This document shows positions 1 through 8,274 of a stretch of DNA of 64,000 bases, one piece after another. A model generated the notes under the pieces. It saw only the letters and a list, made by a program, of their open reading frames with translations. It was not told the origin of the DNA and ran no database searches. This DNA comes from Geothrix sp. (GTDB lineage: Bacteria; Acidobacteriota; Holophagae; Holophagales; Holophagaceae). A program made the translations under genes and the position numbers. Location of the stretch: the NCBI GenBank assembly GCA_030824075.1, contig JAVBYJ010000003.1, forward strand, positions 26,871 to 90,870, written 5' to 3'. Positions within the stretch are counted from its first letter, which is position 1. Every line of letters starts with the position of its first letter.

Positions 1-1587
1 CAGGCGGCCTTCGCGCTCCAGGCGCTCCACCAGGTCCGCCAGCAGGGCCTGGGGGTCGCGATCCACCAGGAAGTCGGGGAGCCCCCGCACCACCAGGGCG
101 TCATCTCCAAAGGGTTCGGCTTCCACCCCGGCAGCCCCCAGCTCGGGCAGGAAGGGGGTCAGGCGCGCCAGGGCCTCGGGACCCAGCTGCACCACCTGGG
201 GGGGCATCAGGGGCTGGATGGCCGGGGTGTGGCGGCGCAGGAAGAGTCGCTCGAAGAGCACCCGTTCGTGGGCCACGTGCTGATCCACGATCCAGAGTTC
301 AGGACCCGCCCTGCCAGTGACCTCCGCCAGCAGGTAGGTTTGTTCGAAGGCCCCGAGGTAGCGGACCTCGGCGGGGGGGCTCACGTTCTCCGCTACCCGT
401 GAAGGCGCGGGTTCATAGGCGTAGACCGCCTCCGGCGGCTGGGTGGCGAAGGCTTCATCGAGGGCCCGGTACCCGCCCAGGGCCCCACCGGAATGATCCG
501 ACCAGAGCCGCGGATGCTGAGGCGCCGCACGACGGGAGGGATCGAGATCGAACTCCGCCTCCGTGGGCTTGGGGGGCAATTCCAGGACCGAAGCCACCCC
601 CCCCCGCAGCTTGGCCCAGGCCTCTTCCGCGCCACCGCGCACCCAGGCGAAGATGCGCTGGGGTTCGCGAAAGCGCACCTCCGCCTTGGTGGGGTGCACG
701 TTCACATCCACGGCCTCAGGAGGCAGCTCCAGGAAGATCACCGCGGCCGGGTACGAACCCTTGGCGAAGGTGCCGGACCAGGCCTCGGACAGCGCCGCCA
801 GCAGCAGGCGGTCCCGCACGGCCCGGCCGTTCACGAAGAGGTAGAGGCGGTTGCGGTCGCGGAAGCTGAGATCCGGTGGCGAGACGAAGCCCCGAAGGCA
901 CCAGGGCAACGCGCCATTCACGAAAGGCACCAGCCGGGCCAGCTTCTCGCCCAGGAGCGGCGCCAGCCGTTGACCCGCATCCGCCACCGGTGGCAGCACC
1001 AGGGGCGCGCCGCGATCGGGGCGGATGGTCCAGTGGACATCCGGCGAGGCCAGGGCCAGCCGCGCCACGACGCCCCACAGCTGAGCGTGCTCGGTATCCG
1101 TGGATTTCAGGAAACGGCGCCGCGCCGGCAGCTGCGCAAAGAGATCCCGCACGGCCACCGTGGTGCCGCGGCTGCGCGCCATCGGCGCCACGTCCTTGAT
1201 GATGCCGAATTCACAGCGCAGGCGATGACCCGCGCCTTCTGTCTCGGCGCTGGTGAGGTCGAATCGGCTCACGCTGGCGATGCTCGGTAGGGCCTCCCCG
1301 CGGAAACCGAAGGTCCCCAGATGGCCCAGGTCCTCCGCCGTCCGCACCTTGCTGGTGGCGTGGCGCTCCAGTGCCAGATACAGCTCGTCCCGGGCCATCC
1401 CCGAGCCATCATCTGCCACCTCCAACAGGCGCTTGCCGCCCTCCTCCCAGGTCACCTCGACCCGGCGGGCCCCGGCATCCAGGGCATTCTCCACCAGCTC
1501 CTTGAGCACCGACGAGGGCCGCTCCACCACCTCTCCCGCGGCGATCTGATTGGCCACCTGGTCACTGAGGATCCGAATGCGGGACAT
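1..1587 (-). CDS. mutL: DNA mismatch repair protein MutL (3' end outside the window)
   Basis: MutL is the GHKL ATPase that links MutS mismatch recognition to strand removal. The start at 1587 gives an N-terminus reading MSRIRILSDQVANQIAAGE, followed by VVERPSSVLKELVENALDAG; this is the ATP-binding motif I of MutL with its catalytic Glu and Asn. The frame stays open to the left window edge, so 529 codons are visible of a family usually 600-650 aa; the end of the C-terminal dimerisation domain is missing. It is divergent from the metallopeptidase gene, with an 81-bp gap holding both promoters. The family assignment is near certain. Whether the C-terminal endonuclease motif is present cannot be seen. 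Confidence 0.97.
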   Translation of the reverse strand, partial: MSRIRILSDQVANQIAAGEVVERPSSVLKELVENALDAGARRVEVTWEEGGKRLLEVADDGSGMARDELYLALERHATSKVRTAEDLGHLGTFGFRGEALPSIASVSRFDLTSAETEGAGHRLRCEFGIIKDVAPMARSRGTTVAVRDLFAQLPARRRFLKSTDTEHAQLWGVVARLALASPDVHWTIRPDRGAPLVLPPVADAGQRLAPLLGEKLARLVPFVNGALPWCLRGFVSPPDLSFRDRNRLYLFVNGRAVRDRLLLAALSEAWSGTFAKGSYPAAVIFLELPPEAVDVNVHPTKAEVRFREPQRIFAWVRGGAEEAWAKLRGGVASVLELPPKPTEAEFDLDPSRRAAPQHPRLWSDHSGGALGGYRALDEAFATQPPEAVYAYEPAPSRVAENVSPPAEVRYLGAFEQTYLLAEVTGRAGPELWIVDQHVAHERVLFERLFLRRHTPAIQPLMPPQVVQLGPEALARLTPFLPELGAAGVEAEPFGDDALVVRGLPDFLVDRDPQALLADLVERLEREGRL

Positions 1588-1668
1588 GGGTAAGAACCTA
1601 CCAGCTGTCGGCCGCCCCCCGCGAGGGAACCCGCAGAGTCCTGGTCGCGGACCGGGCACACTGGGGGC

Positions 1669-4206
1669 ATGAATCTCCGATCTTTTTCCTCCTGTCTTGC
1701 GCTCCTGCCCGCCCTGCTCCAGGCCGCGCCTCGCACCCAAGCGCCCGACGCCGCCTGGATTACCTTCACCACACCCCACTACCGCATCCACTGTCCCGCG
1801 GCTTTCGAGGGTTTCGGGAGGGAGGTGGCCGGGCGCGTCGAGGGCGTCCACGCCCAGTACCTGGCGCTCATCGGGTTCACCTACGACAAGCCCATCGACA
1901 TCCTGATCCTGGATCCGGTGATGGAGGCCAACGGCATGGCCTTCCCGCTGTTCCAGCGCCCCCACGTGGTGCTCTGGAAGACCGAGCCGGAACCCGATTC
2001 CGTCATCGGCCACCACCATGGCTGGGCCGAGCTGCTCGTCACCCATGAGCTGGGACACATGCACCACCTGCTCCGCCCGGCCCGGAAACCCAACCTGTGG
2101 CAGCGCTGGACCGCGGTCCTCGGCCCCGTCACGGAGAAGTCGCCACGCTGGGTCATCGAAGGCTACGCCACCCTCATCGAGGGCAAACTCACCGGCAGCG
2201 GCCGCCCCCACAGCGCCATCCGCGCCTCGGTGCTGCGCCAGTGGGCCCTGGAGGGCAAGCTGCCGAGCTACGAGGCCCTGAGCGGCATGGGCGGGTTCCT
2301 GGGCGGCAGCATGGCCTACCTGGGTGGCAGCGCCTACCTGGCGTGGCTGGAGGCCCAATCCGGCGATGCCAAGATCCTGCAGGCCCTGTGGACCCGCCTG
2401 GCGGGAAAGCGTGACTTCGAGGCCGCCTTCCTCGCCACCTTCGGGTTCGGGCCCAAGGACGGCTACCAGCGTTTCTGCGCCGAGCTCACGCATACGGCGC
2501 TGGAGCTGGAGCGCCGCGCCAAGGCCGAAGGCCTCCGCGAAGGCGAGATCTTCACCCAGTTGAAGGGATGGGCCACGGACCTGGCCCTGAGCCCGGACGG
2601 TTCAAAGCTCCTGGCCCGGGTGCTGGATCCGAAGAAACCCGGTCTCTACGTGTGGGACCTGAAGGCCACCACCCCGAAGCCCGCCAAAAGGGATCCCGAT
2701 GAGCCCGCGGATCACGCTGCGCTCGCGCCCGTCCAGCCCCCCACCCGCCGCCTGGGCCGCATCCACGGGGCGCTCCCCTGGAAGCCGGTGTGGATGGCTG
2801 CCGATGCCGTGGGATTCCACCTTCGCCTGCCCGACGCGGAGGGGGTGCTGAAGCCGCATTCCCGGCAATGGACCTTTGGACAGGGCCTGCGATCGGTTTC
2901 GCTGCCTGTGAAGCCCGTAGCCACCGAGGGGCTCACCTGGAAGGAGGTGGACGGCGTCTGGAACCTGGTGGACCGGGAAGGCCGGCCCCTCACACGCACC
3001 CTGGCCGCGGCCTGGAACCCCGTCGCCACACCGGACGGCCAGTGGATCTACTACACCCAGCTCAGCGCCTCGGGCCTTCAGATCCGGAAGCTTGACGCCA
3101 CCCAGCCGCCCCTGGAAGCGAAACCCCTGCCACAGGATCCCGCCGCCCTGGTGAAGGACCAGGTGTTTCCCAGGGCCGATGAACCCAGCCCCCTTCCGGC
3201 GCCGGTACCCGTCGAACCCCACCCCTACCGAGTGGGCGAAAGCCAGGATGTCTTCTCGCTGGTCGGCTACAGCGCCACCCCCTCGGGCCTCAGCGCTCAA
3301 ATCGGCGGAGGTGGCAACGACCTCCTTCATCGCCTGAACTGGCAGGTGCTGGCGGGGCTGGGCGACGGGGCGGGTCCCCGCGGCGGCATGGTTGGCGCGG
3401 CCTGGCGAGGGTGGCGTTGGGCCCCCTCCCTCCAGGCCTTCTCGTCCCTGGAGCGCCCGTCCAGCCAGCGCTTCGCGCCGGTGTTGGGTTTTGACCGGGA
3501 ACGCCGAGGCCTCGAACTGGCCTTCGAGCTGGAGGACCTGGGTCGGCCCCGATCCCGCTTCCGGCCGATGGCCGCCTTTGAACGGGTCACACTCACAGAC
3601 GGGGCCACCGTCAGCCGCTCCCTCCTGGGCGCCGAGGCCGGCCTCGGCAGCTTCTGGAGCCACGACAACCAGGGCCTCCGCGCCGCCCTGGCGGCCAGGG
3701 AGCAGCAGGGGCGCACGGACGGGGAGACCTGGAACCTGACCCGGGTGGCCCTCACCCTCGGCTGGATCAATCCCTGGGCGCCGCTCACCGTGCGTGCAGA
3801 AACGGGTCGGATGGGGGGTGATCCCACGGGGCTGGACCGCTTCCACCTCGGCGGCGTGGCGACGTCCCTTCTGCCGACCTCCTTCGATGGCAACCGGGTG
3901 GTGCAGGCGGCGCTTCCCGCCTACACCGCCACGGGCAATCGCCTCCAGCGGATCCGGGGGGACCTGGGTTTCGGCCTCCTCCAGGCCTATGTGGAGCACA
4001 CGGCCGTCTGGCAGGACACCGCACCCAGGCCTGCGGCCCACCGGGTCGTGGGCCTCGAACTGGACAGCCGAAACCTCGGCCTGCCCCTGGATGCGCTGCG
4101 CCGCCTGGTGGGGAACCTCTCCTTCACCCTGGGCCTGCATCGGCCCCTGGATGGGATCATGAAGGACCGCACGGTGGGGACCTTCAGCGTGATCGTGCGA
4201 CCCTAG
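1669..4206 (+). CDS. Secreted gluzincin-type metallopeptidase with propeller-like middle and barrel-like C-terminus
   Basis: 845 aa with an N-terminal signal peptide (about residues 1-20, ending near LLQAAPRTQA). A zinc motif HELGH lies at H126-H130 and a downstream E164 in WVIEGYATL is a fitting third ligand, as in MA-clan (gluzincin) peptidases. Residues about 290-500 hold WD40/TolB-like repeats (LALSPDGSKLLARV, ATPDGQWIYYT). Residues about 530-845 are rich in alternating hydrophobic strands and end in FSVIVRP, resembling an outer-membrane beta-barrel or surface-antigen fold. Inferred role: an exported, possibly outer-membrane-anchored protease; the substrate is unknown. The peptidase motif is seen directly; the barrel is an inference from strand pattern. 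Confidence 0.7.
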   Translation: MNLRSFSSCLALLPALLQAAPRTQAPDAAWITFTTPHYRIHCPAAFEGFGREVAGRVEGVHAQYLALIGFTYDKPIDILILDPVMEANGMAFPLFQRPHVVLWKTEPEPDSVIGHHHGWAELLVTHELGHMHHLLRPARKPNLWQRWTAVLGPVTEKSPRWVIEGYATLIEGKLTGSGRPHSAIRASVLRQWALEGKLPSYEALSGMGGFLGGSMAYLGGSAYLAWLEAQSGDAKILQALWTRLAGKRDFEAAFLATFGFGPKDGYQRFCAELTHTALELERRAKAEGLREGEIFTQLKGWATDLALSPDGSKLLARVLDPKKPGLYVWDLKATTPKPAKRDPDEPADHAALAPVQPPTRRLGRIHGALPWKPVWMAADAVGFHLRLPDAEGVLKPHSRQWTFGQGLRSVSLPVKPVATEGLTWKEVDGVWNLVDREGRPLTRTLAAAWNPVATPDGQWIYYTQLSASGLQIRKLDATQPPLEAKPLPQDPAALVKDQVFPRADEPSPLPAPVPVEPHPYRVGESQDVFSLVGYSATPSGLSAQIGGGGNDLLHRLNWQVLAGLGDGAGPRGGMVGAAWRGWRWAPSLQAFSSLERPSSQRFAPVLGFDRERRGLELAFELEDLGRPRSRFRPMAAFERVTLTDGATVSRSLLGAEAGLGSFWSHDNQGLRAALAAREQQGRTDGETWNLTRVALTLGWINPWAPLTVRAETGRMGGDPTGLDRFHLGGVATSLLPTSFDGNRVVQAALPAYTATGNRLQRIRGDLGFGLLQAYVEHTAVWQDTAPRPAAHRVVGLELDSRNLGLPLDALRRLVGNLSFTLGLHRPLDGIMKDRTVGTFSVIVRP

Positions 4207-4263
4207 GCTTTCTTTTCAAAGTGGGGTTCTGAAAATAGACCCGATTTCCCAACCAGGACCCGA

Positions 4264-5454
4264 ATGCCCTTCCTGATCGCCCTCATCCTCATCGTGCTCG
4301 TCCAGTGGTTCCATATGCGGCTGCTGCGGCTGGAGCTTCCGGAGCGCCTCCACCGCTGGCTGCCCTGGATCCTCGGATTGCTGCACCTGCCCCTGATCCT
4401 GTTTGCGGGAATGCGCGTCGCCGGGATCGGTGGACAGGGCACCCTGCCCCTGTTGCGGTCGCTGGCCCGTGCCGGGTTCTACTTCCAGGCCTTCACGGTG
4501 CTCCACTTGATCATCGCCATGCTGGCGGAAGGGGCCTGGCGGGTCTTCCGCCGAGTCGTGCCTTTCGCCGGGGGTGAGGAAGCCGAGGCCCCGGTGGATC
4601 CGAGCCGCCGCGCCTTCCTCCGGACGGCCGCGCTGGCCAGCACGGGGGCCGCCGTCGTCCTGGGCGTAGGCGGGGCACGGCAGGCCTACGGGGACCCAGA
4701 GATTCCCCGCCTGGCGCTCACCTTCCCCGACCTTCCCCCTGGCCTGGATGGCCTCTGCATCGCCCACCTGAGCGACCTCCATGCCGGCCCCCTCGTGGGC
4801 CTCGACACCCTGCGCCGCTGGCGTGATCTCACGGAACGCGAGCGACCGGAACTGGTGCTGTTCACGGGCGATCTGGTGGATAGTCGGCCGGAGGAATTGG
4901 ACACCCTTCTCGAAGCCTTTCGGGGCTTCCAACCGCCGCTCGGCTCTTTCGCCGTCCTGGGCAACCATGACTATTTTGATGATCCCCGTCCCATCTGGCG
5001 CGATCTGGAAGAGGCCGGGATCCGCTGTCTGGAGAACACCTCGGCCCTGATCCAGCGGGGCGGCGCCACGCTGGCCGTGATGGGGCTGCAGGATCCCATG
5101 GCCCGGAACGGCCGGTTCCGCCGCATGGTCTTTGGCCCCGGCCCCCGGCCGGCCGAGGCCTCCCGGGACCTGCCCGCCGACGTCTTCCGCATCTGCATGA
5201 ACCATCGCCCCAGCGAATGGGAACAGGCCCTGGCCGCCGGGGCGCGGCTCACGCTTTCTGGCCACACCCACGGCGGCCAGATCAATCCCATCCCGGGGTT
5301 CAGCAGCGCGCGCCTGATCGGTCCCCGCACGGCCGGACTCTACCGTGAAGGCAGTGACCTGCTCTACGTCAGCCGAGGACTTGGCGTCGTGGGCCTGCCC
5401 ATCCGTGTGGGGGCTCCGCCCGAGATCGCCATTCTCACCCTGAAGCGCGGCTAG
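4264..5454 (+). CDS. Membrane-anchored metallophosphoesterase (YkuE/YaeI-like)
   Basis: 396 aa. Residues 1-100 contain about three hydrophobic segments. They are followed by a Tat-like stretch (SRRAFLRTAALAS) and then the catalytic domain. All five calcineurin-like metal motifs are visible: DLHAGP, GDLVDSRP, GNHDYFDD, and C-terminal SGHTHGGQINP. The order TM segments, RR motif, phosphoesterase is typical of predicted membrane phosphohydrolases of the YkuE/YaeI group, which act on the outer side of the cytoplasmic membrane, some on lipid substrates. The substrate cannot be told from sequence. Its 3' end overlaps the convergent bufC gene by 4 bp. Confidence 0.88.
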   Translation: MPFLIALILIVLVQWFHMRLLRLELPERLHRWLPWILGLLHLPLILFAGMRVAGIGGQGTLPLLRSLARAGFYFQAFTVLHLIIAMLAEGAWRVFRRVVPFAGGEEAEAPVDPSRRAFLRTAALASTGAAVVLGVGGARQAYGDPEIPRLALTFPDLPPGLDGLCIAHLSDLHAGPLVGLDTLRRWRDLTERERPELVLFTGDLVDSRPEELDTLLEAFRGFQPPLGSFAVLGNHDYFDDPRPIWRDLEEAGIRCLENTSALIQRGGATLAVMGLQDPMARNGRFRRMVFGPGPRPAEASRDLPADVFRICMNHRPSEWEQALAAGARLTLSGHTHGGQINPIPGFSSARLIGPRTAGLYREGSDLLYVSRGLGVVGLPIRVGAPPEIAILTLKRG

Positions 5455-6233
5455 CTGGAGGTTTGAAACCCCGCGATGGCACCCTTGCGGTAGAAGTCCC
5501 TCAACAGGGTAAAGATGGGGCCCAGATCAGGCAGGTTCAGGGACGAGGCCACTTCACCCAAGGGCCCGGTTTGGGCCCTCACCAGAAGGGCAGCTGTCGC
5601 GGGGGTCAGCTCCATCAGCCGGGCCTCCCCCCCCTCGGTCCGAAAGGCCATGAGATGCGTGGGGCGCGCTTCGGGAAACGGCGCCGCTTCGGTCACGCGA
5701 TGGACGGCATGGCTGTAGGACACGATCTGGGTGGCCGCATCCAGAACAAGGAGATCTTCCGGCCCGGGATCGGCATGGAGGCCCATGGGGGGATCGGAAT
5801 CGGGGAACCGGGCAACCACCACTTCAAGCATTTCGGCATGGGCCAGTTCGAGCAGGAAGGGCCACCGATCCTGACCCCACCCTGAGGCCGCCAGCCAACC
5901 AAGGAAAGCAGGGGCGATGTCGCGGTAATGGCCGCTCTTCACCACCCGAGCCTCCAGGAAGGCCTGGATGCAGGCATTCCAGGTGTCCGCCTCCACAAGC
6001 AGCGCCTTCAAGACCGGGAACATGGTCTCCAGCGGCTCGACCAGACTCATCCGGGCCAGTTCGCGGTAGGTCATCATCCCCGCGCCCTGCTCCCGGAAGG
6101 AGCACTGATCCGCCCAGGAAAGCCCCTGGCGTCGCGCCACACGACCCGGATCCGCTTCGAGGGCCGCTTCGTCCTCATCCAACACCAGGGAGGCCATGGC
6201 ACGCTGCAGGCGGAGGGTCCGCGAGTCAGGCAT
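5451..6233 (-). CDS. bufC: BufC/HvfC-type partner of a DUF692 enzyme (DUF2063 domain)
   Basis: 260 aa. The N-terminal half resembles the DUF2063 'putative DNA-binding' domain, which in characterised systems is not a regulator but the partner that presents the peptide substrate to the DUF692 (MNIO) enzyme. The call rests mainly on position: the start overlaps the end of the DUF692 gene by 8 bp, and the gene is third in a bufA-bufB-bufC order. The C-terminal half (LMELTPATAALLVRAQTG) matches the winged-helix-like end of this family. Role inferred: recognition of the BufA precursor during modification of its cysteines. Confidence is good for the family, moderate for the function. Confidence 0.8.
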   Translation of the reverse strand: MPDSRTLRLQRAMASLVLDEDEAALEADPGRVARRQGLSWADQCSFREQGAGMMTYRELARMSLVEPLETMFPVLKALLVEADTWNACIQAFLEARVVKSGHYRDIAPAFLGWLAASGWGQDRWPFLLELAHAEMLEVVVARFPDSDPPMGLHADPGPEDLLVLDAATQIVSYSHAVHRVTEAAPFPEARPTHLMAFRTEGGEARLMELTPATAALLVRAQTGPLGEVASSLNLPDLGPIFTLLRDFYRKGAIAGFQTSS

Positions 6234-7077
6234 GGTGGGCCTCCACCAGGGTCATGGTCGCCTCGTAGGCCAGCTGGAGGCGCGCCCGCTCCGCCAGAAG
6301 GACGTCGAAGTCGGGGATGTGGTTGTCCCGTTCCAGCAGGACGGGTACGGGTCGTCCCAAACGCGCCAGGGTCCACTGCATCAACTCGACGACCGGATCG
6401 ATGACCTCGGCCCCGTGCGTATCCACGGTGAGCTCGCCAAACGCTTGATGCCCTGCGATGTGGAGCTGGGCCACGCGGTCCAGCGGCATGCGGGCCAGCC
6501 ATTCCCTCGGATCAAACCCGAAGTTGAGGGCGTTGACGTAGACATTGTTGACGTCCAGCAGCCAGCCCACGTTCGCGCCCTCCAGTACCGCCGCAATGAA
6601 GTCCGCTTCCTCCATATCGGAAGCCCCCAGCTCGGCGTAGTAGGTGATGTTTTCCAGCAGCAGCGGAACAGGCAGCTGGGCTTGGAGCTCGCGGACCCGC
6701 GATACCGTGTGCCGCACAGCCTCCCGCGTGAAGGGAAGCGGCAACAGCTCATGCAGGCAGTTCGCGTCGACGCCGGTGAAGCAGAGATGCTCGGAATGCC
6801 ACGGGGTTCCCGTCCGGAGGAGGAAACGTCCCAGATCGCGGATGTACGCCTCGTCCCAGGGATCGAACCCGCCCACGGACAGGGTCAGCCCATGGGTGAG
6901 CACCGGGTCGCGATCGAGAATGGCGCAGGCCAGCCGATGATGGCGCCCTCCGTCCCCGACCACATTCTCAGGACAGGTCTCCCAGAAAGGTACGCCGTGG
7001 CCCTCCATCTGGGACACCGGCTCGAGGTGCGCGCGACGAAGCCCGAGTCCCACGCCGGTAAACCTGTCCTGAGTCAT
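6226..7077 (-). CDS. bufB: DUF692 multinuclear non-haem iron oxidative enzyme (BufB/HvfB)
   Basis: 283 aa, the usual DUF692 length. A TIM-barrel fold with metal-binding His/Glu/Asp residues is expected; visible signature stretches are GVGLGLRRAHLEP near the N-terminus, WHSEHLCFTG, LLLENITYY, GWLLDVNNVYVNA, HIAGHQ and TVDTHGAEV. These match MNIO enzymes, which use two or three iron ions to convert cysteine residues of a partner peptide into oxazolone/thioamide or thiooxazole-type groups. It lies between the small Cys-motif peptide gene and the DUF2063 partner, so the substrate is very probably the protein encoded at 7096-7398. Family assignment is strong. Confidence 0.9.
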   Translation of the reverse strand: MTQDRFTGVGLGLRRAHLEPVSQMEGHGVPFWETCPENVVGDGGRHHRLACAILDRDPVLTHGLTLSVGGFDPWDEAYIRDLGRFLLRTGTPWHSEHLCFTGVDANCLHELLPLPFTREAVRHTVSRVRELQAQLPVPLLLENITYYAELGASDMEEADFIAAVLEGANVGWLLDVNNVYVNALNFGFDPREWLARMPLDRVAQLHIAGHQAFGELTVDTHGAEVIDPVVELMQWTLARLGRPVPVLLERDNHIPDFDVLLAERARLQLAYEATMTLVEAHHA

Positions 7078-7095
7078 GCTGTGGCTCCAGACCAG

Positions 7096-7398
7096 CTACT
7101 TCTTTTCCTTGCCGCAGGATCCTTCCTTCTTCTTGTCCTTCTTCATGTCCTTGCTGCCGCAGGAACCCTTGCCGCAGGAACCGTCCTTGGCCTTGGCCTC
7201 CTTGGCTTTGCCTTCCTTCGCTTTCGCAGGCGCCTTGCCCGCTTCCTTCGCGTCCTGAGTGCCGCACCCTCCGGTCTGGGTGAACCCGGCCTCGGCCCCG
7301 AAGGCTTCGACGGGAGCCGCGCCAATCGTCGCCGACCCGGCTGCCATCAAGGATCCGGCGGCGAAGAGGGTGGTGGCACCGATGAGTTTTGTGATCAT
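7096..7398 (-). CDS. bufA: BufA-like (DUF2282-type) bufferin precursor with four GCG/SCG motifs
   Basis: 100 aa from the ATG at 7398, chosen because GGAGG lies just upstream and the translation then begins with a signal peptide (MITKLIGATTLFAAGSLMAA). The mature part is Lys/Ala-rich with cysteines only in Gly-Cys-Gly or Ser-Cys-Gly contexts: GGCG, DGSCG, GSCG and EGSCG. Known bufferins carry EGKCG-type motifs whose Cys are modified by the DUF692 enzyme to bind copper or other metals in the periplasm; here the motifs are DGSCG/EGSCG variants. It is first in an operon with bufB and bufC. Metal specificity is not visible. Confidence 0.82.
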   Translation of the reverse strand: MITKLIGATTLFAAGSLMAAGSATIGAAPVEAFGAEAGFTQTGGCGTQDAKEAGKAPAKAKEGKAKEAKAKDGSCGKGSCGSKDMKKDKKKEGSCGKEKK

Positions 7399-7416
7399 GA
7401 ATCCTCCGTGCGGACA

Positions 7417-7445
7417 GGGCCGCCACAGGAGCCGCACGGCGGCCC
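7417..7445 (-). promoter_or_regulatory. Hairpin in the bufA leader
   Basis: An 8-bp inverted repeat (7417-7424 with 7438-7445, GGGCCGCC/GGCGGCCC) lies about 20 bp upstream of the bufA start. It could fold in the mRNA leader or be an operator; the function is unknown. A second short dyad, GACAT/ATGTC around a T7 run, sits at 7543-7558 further upstream. Confidence 0.35.
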
Positions 7446-7557
7446 CGCAATAGATGGAACGGGACCAGAGCCTCCCGGAGCAGGCCGATCAGGACCATGG
7501 TGCTGTTCTTAGCCCATGGGGTGCATGGCGCTTGACCTTTGTGACATTTTTTTATGT

Positions 7558-7959
7558 CTATGGTTCGAACCGATCATCTCCGGCCGATTCATCCTTTGGA
7601 CAGGCTGCCCTTGTGGTTCGATGCCGGGCCACCCATTGGTAGGCTGCGTCGCGAATGGGTTCTGGTACCGCCGTCAAAAGGGCACCCACCCACCGCCATC
7701 CCGGACCCATCCGCCGCAGGAGCTGGATCACCGCCCCCGACCGGGTCGACAACACGCCTTCGGGGGTCAGGACCAGGAGGCTGTCCGGCAGTCCATCCCG
7801 CTTTTCAGGGGGCACAAGACGCGCGAAGGTCGCGCCTCCCAGCGGCGCAAAATGGATGCGCCCGGAGGGGTCGCGCCGCGCCACGAAGCGCACAGCCCCC
7901 CGGCAGAATCCACAGCCGCCGTCATAGAAGAGCCTCGTCAACCCTTGATCAGCACCCAT
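7558..7959 (-). CDS. DCC-family thiol-disulfide oxidoreductase-like protein (DUF393)
   Basis: The N-terminal motif FYDGGCGFCRGAVRFV is the DxxCxxC signature of the DUF393/DCC family, with a two-cysteine CGFC thioredoxin-like active site, followed by the family's LVLTPEGVLSTRSGAVIQLLRRMG. About 133 aa from the ATG at 7959, which is preferred over the earlier 7995 because it places the CGFC motif close to the N-terminus as in relatives and overlaps the upstream gene by 22 bp, suggesting translational coupling. The biochemical role of the family is poorly defined; a redox role is inferred from the CGFC motif. Confidence 0.82.
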   Translation of the reverse strand: MGADQGLTRLFYDGGCGFCRGAVRFVARRDPSGRIHFAPLGGATFARLVPPEKRDGLPDSLLVLTPEGVLSTRSGAVIQLLRRMGPGWRWVGALLTAVPEPIRDAAYQWVARHRTTRAACPKDESAGDDRFEP

Positions 7960-8207
7960 AACCCCACCGCGATGAAAGCGCATCCCGCGGCCCATTTGAT
8001 GGCCGCCTCGGGAATGTACCGGAAGAGCACGCCACCCACGGCCACGCCGATGGCCGTGGCACAGACCAAGGCCGCGCTGGCGGCGAGAAACACGGTCCAG
8101 ATCTGACCACTGCGAACGGTGGCTGTCATCGCCGCCAGTTGGGTCTTGTCCCCGACTTCAGCGAGGAAGACGGTGAAAAAGGTGGTCCAGAAGAGCGATC
8201 GATTCAT
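7938..8207 (-). CDS. UPF0016/GDT1-family membrane protein, single-repeat form
   Basis: 89 aa from the ATG at 8207, preceded by GGGGAA. The motif FLAEVGDKTQL is the E-x-G-D-K-(T/S) signature of the UPF0016 (TMEM165/GDT1) family of Mn2+/Ca2+ exporters. Three hydrophobic helices follow. Canonical members have two such repeats in about 200 aa; this one has a single repeat, so it would need to dimerise to make a full transporter, and single-repeat bacterial versions are known. It heads a two-gene minus-strand unit with the DCC-family protein and is divergent from rnd. Confidence 0.85.
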   Translation of the reverse strand: MNRSLFWTTFFTVFLAEVGDKTQLAAMTATVRSGQIWTVFLAASAALVCATAIGVAVGGVLFRYIPEAAIKWAAGCAFIAVGLWVLIKG

Positions 8208-8274
8208 GGCATTCCCCGGAAATCGTGACGGACTCTTAAGCGTAATGGAGGAACATCTGCGGCACACTGATGGG

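Noticed and set aside
2602..4140. 512-aa open frame antisense to the metallopeptidase gene
   Set aside because: Shadow of a GC-rich gene; no start context or recognisable domain.
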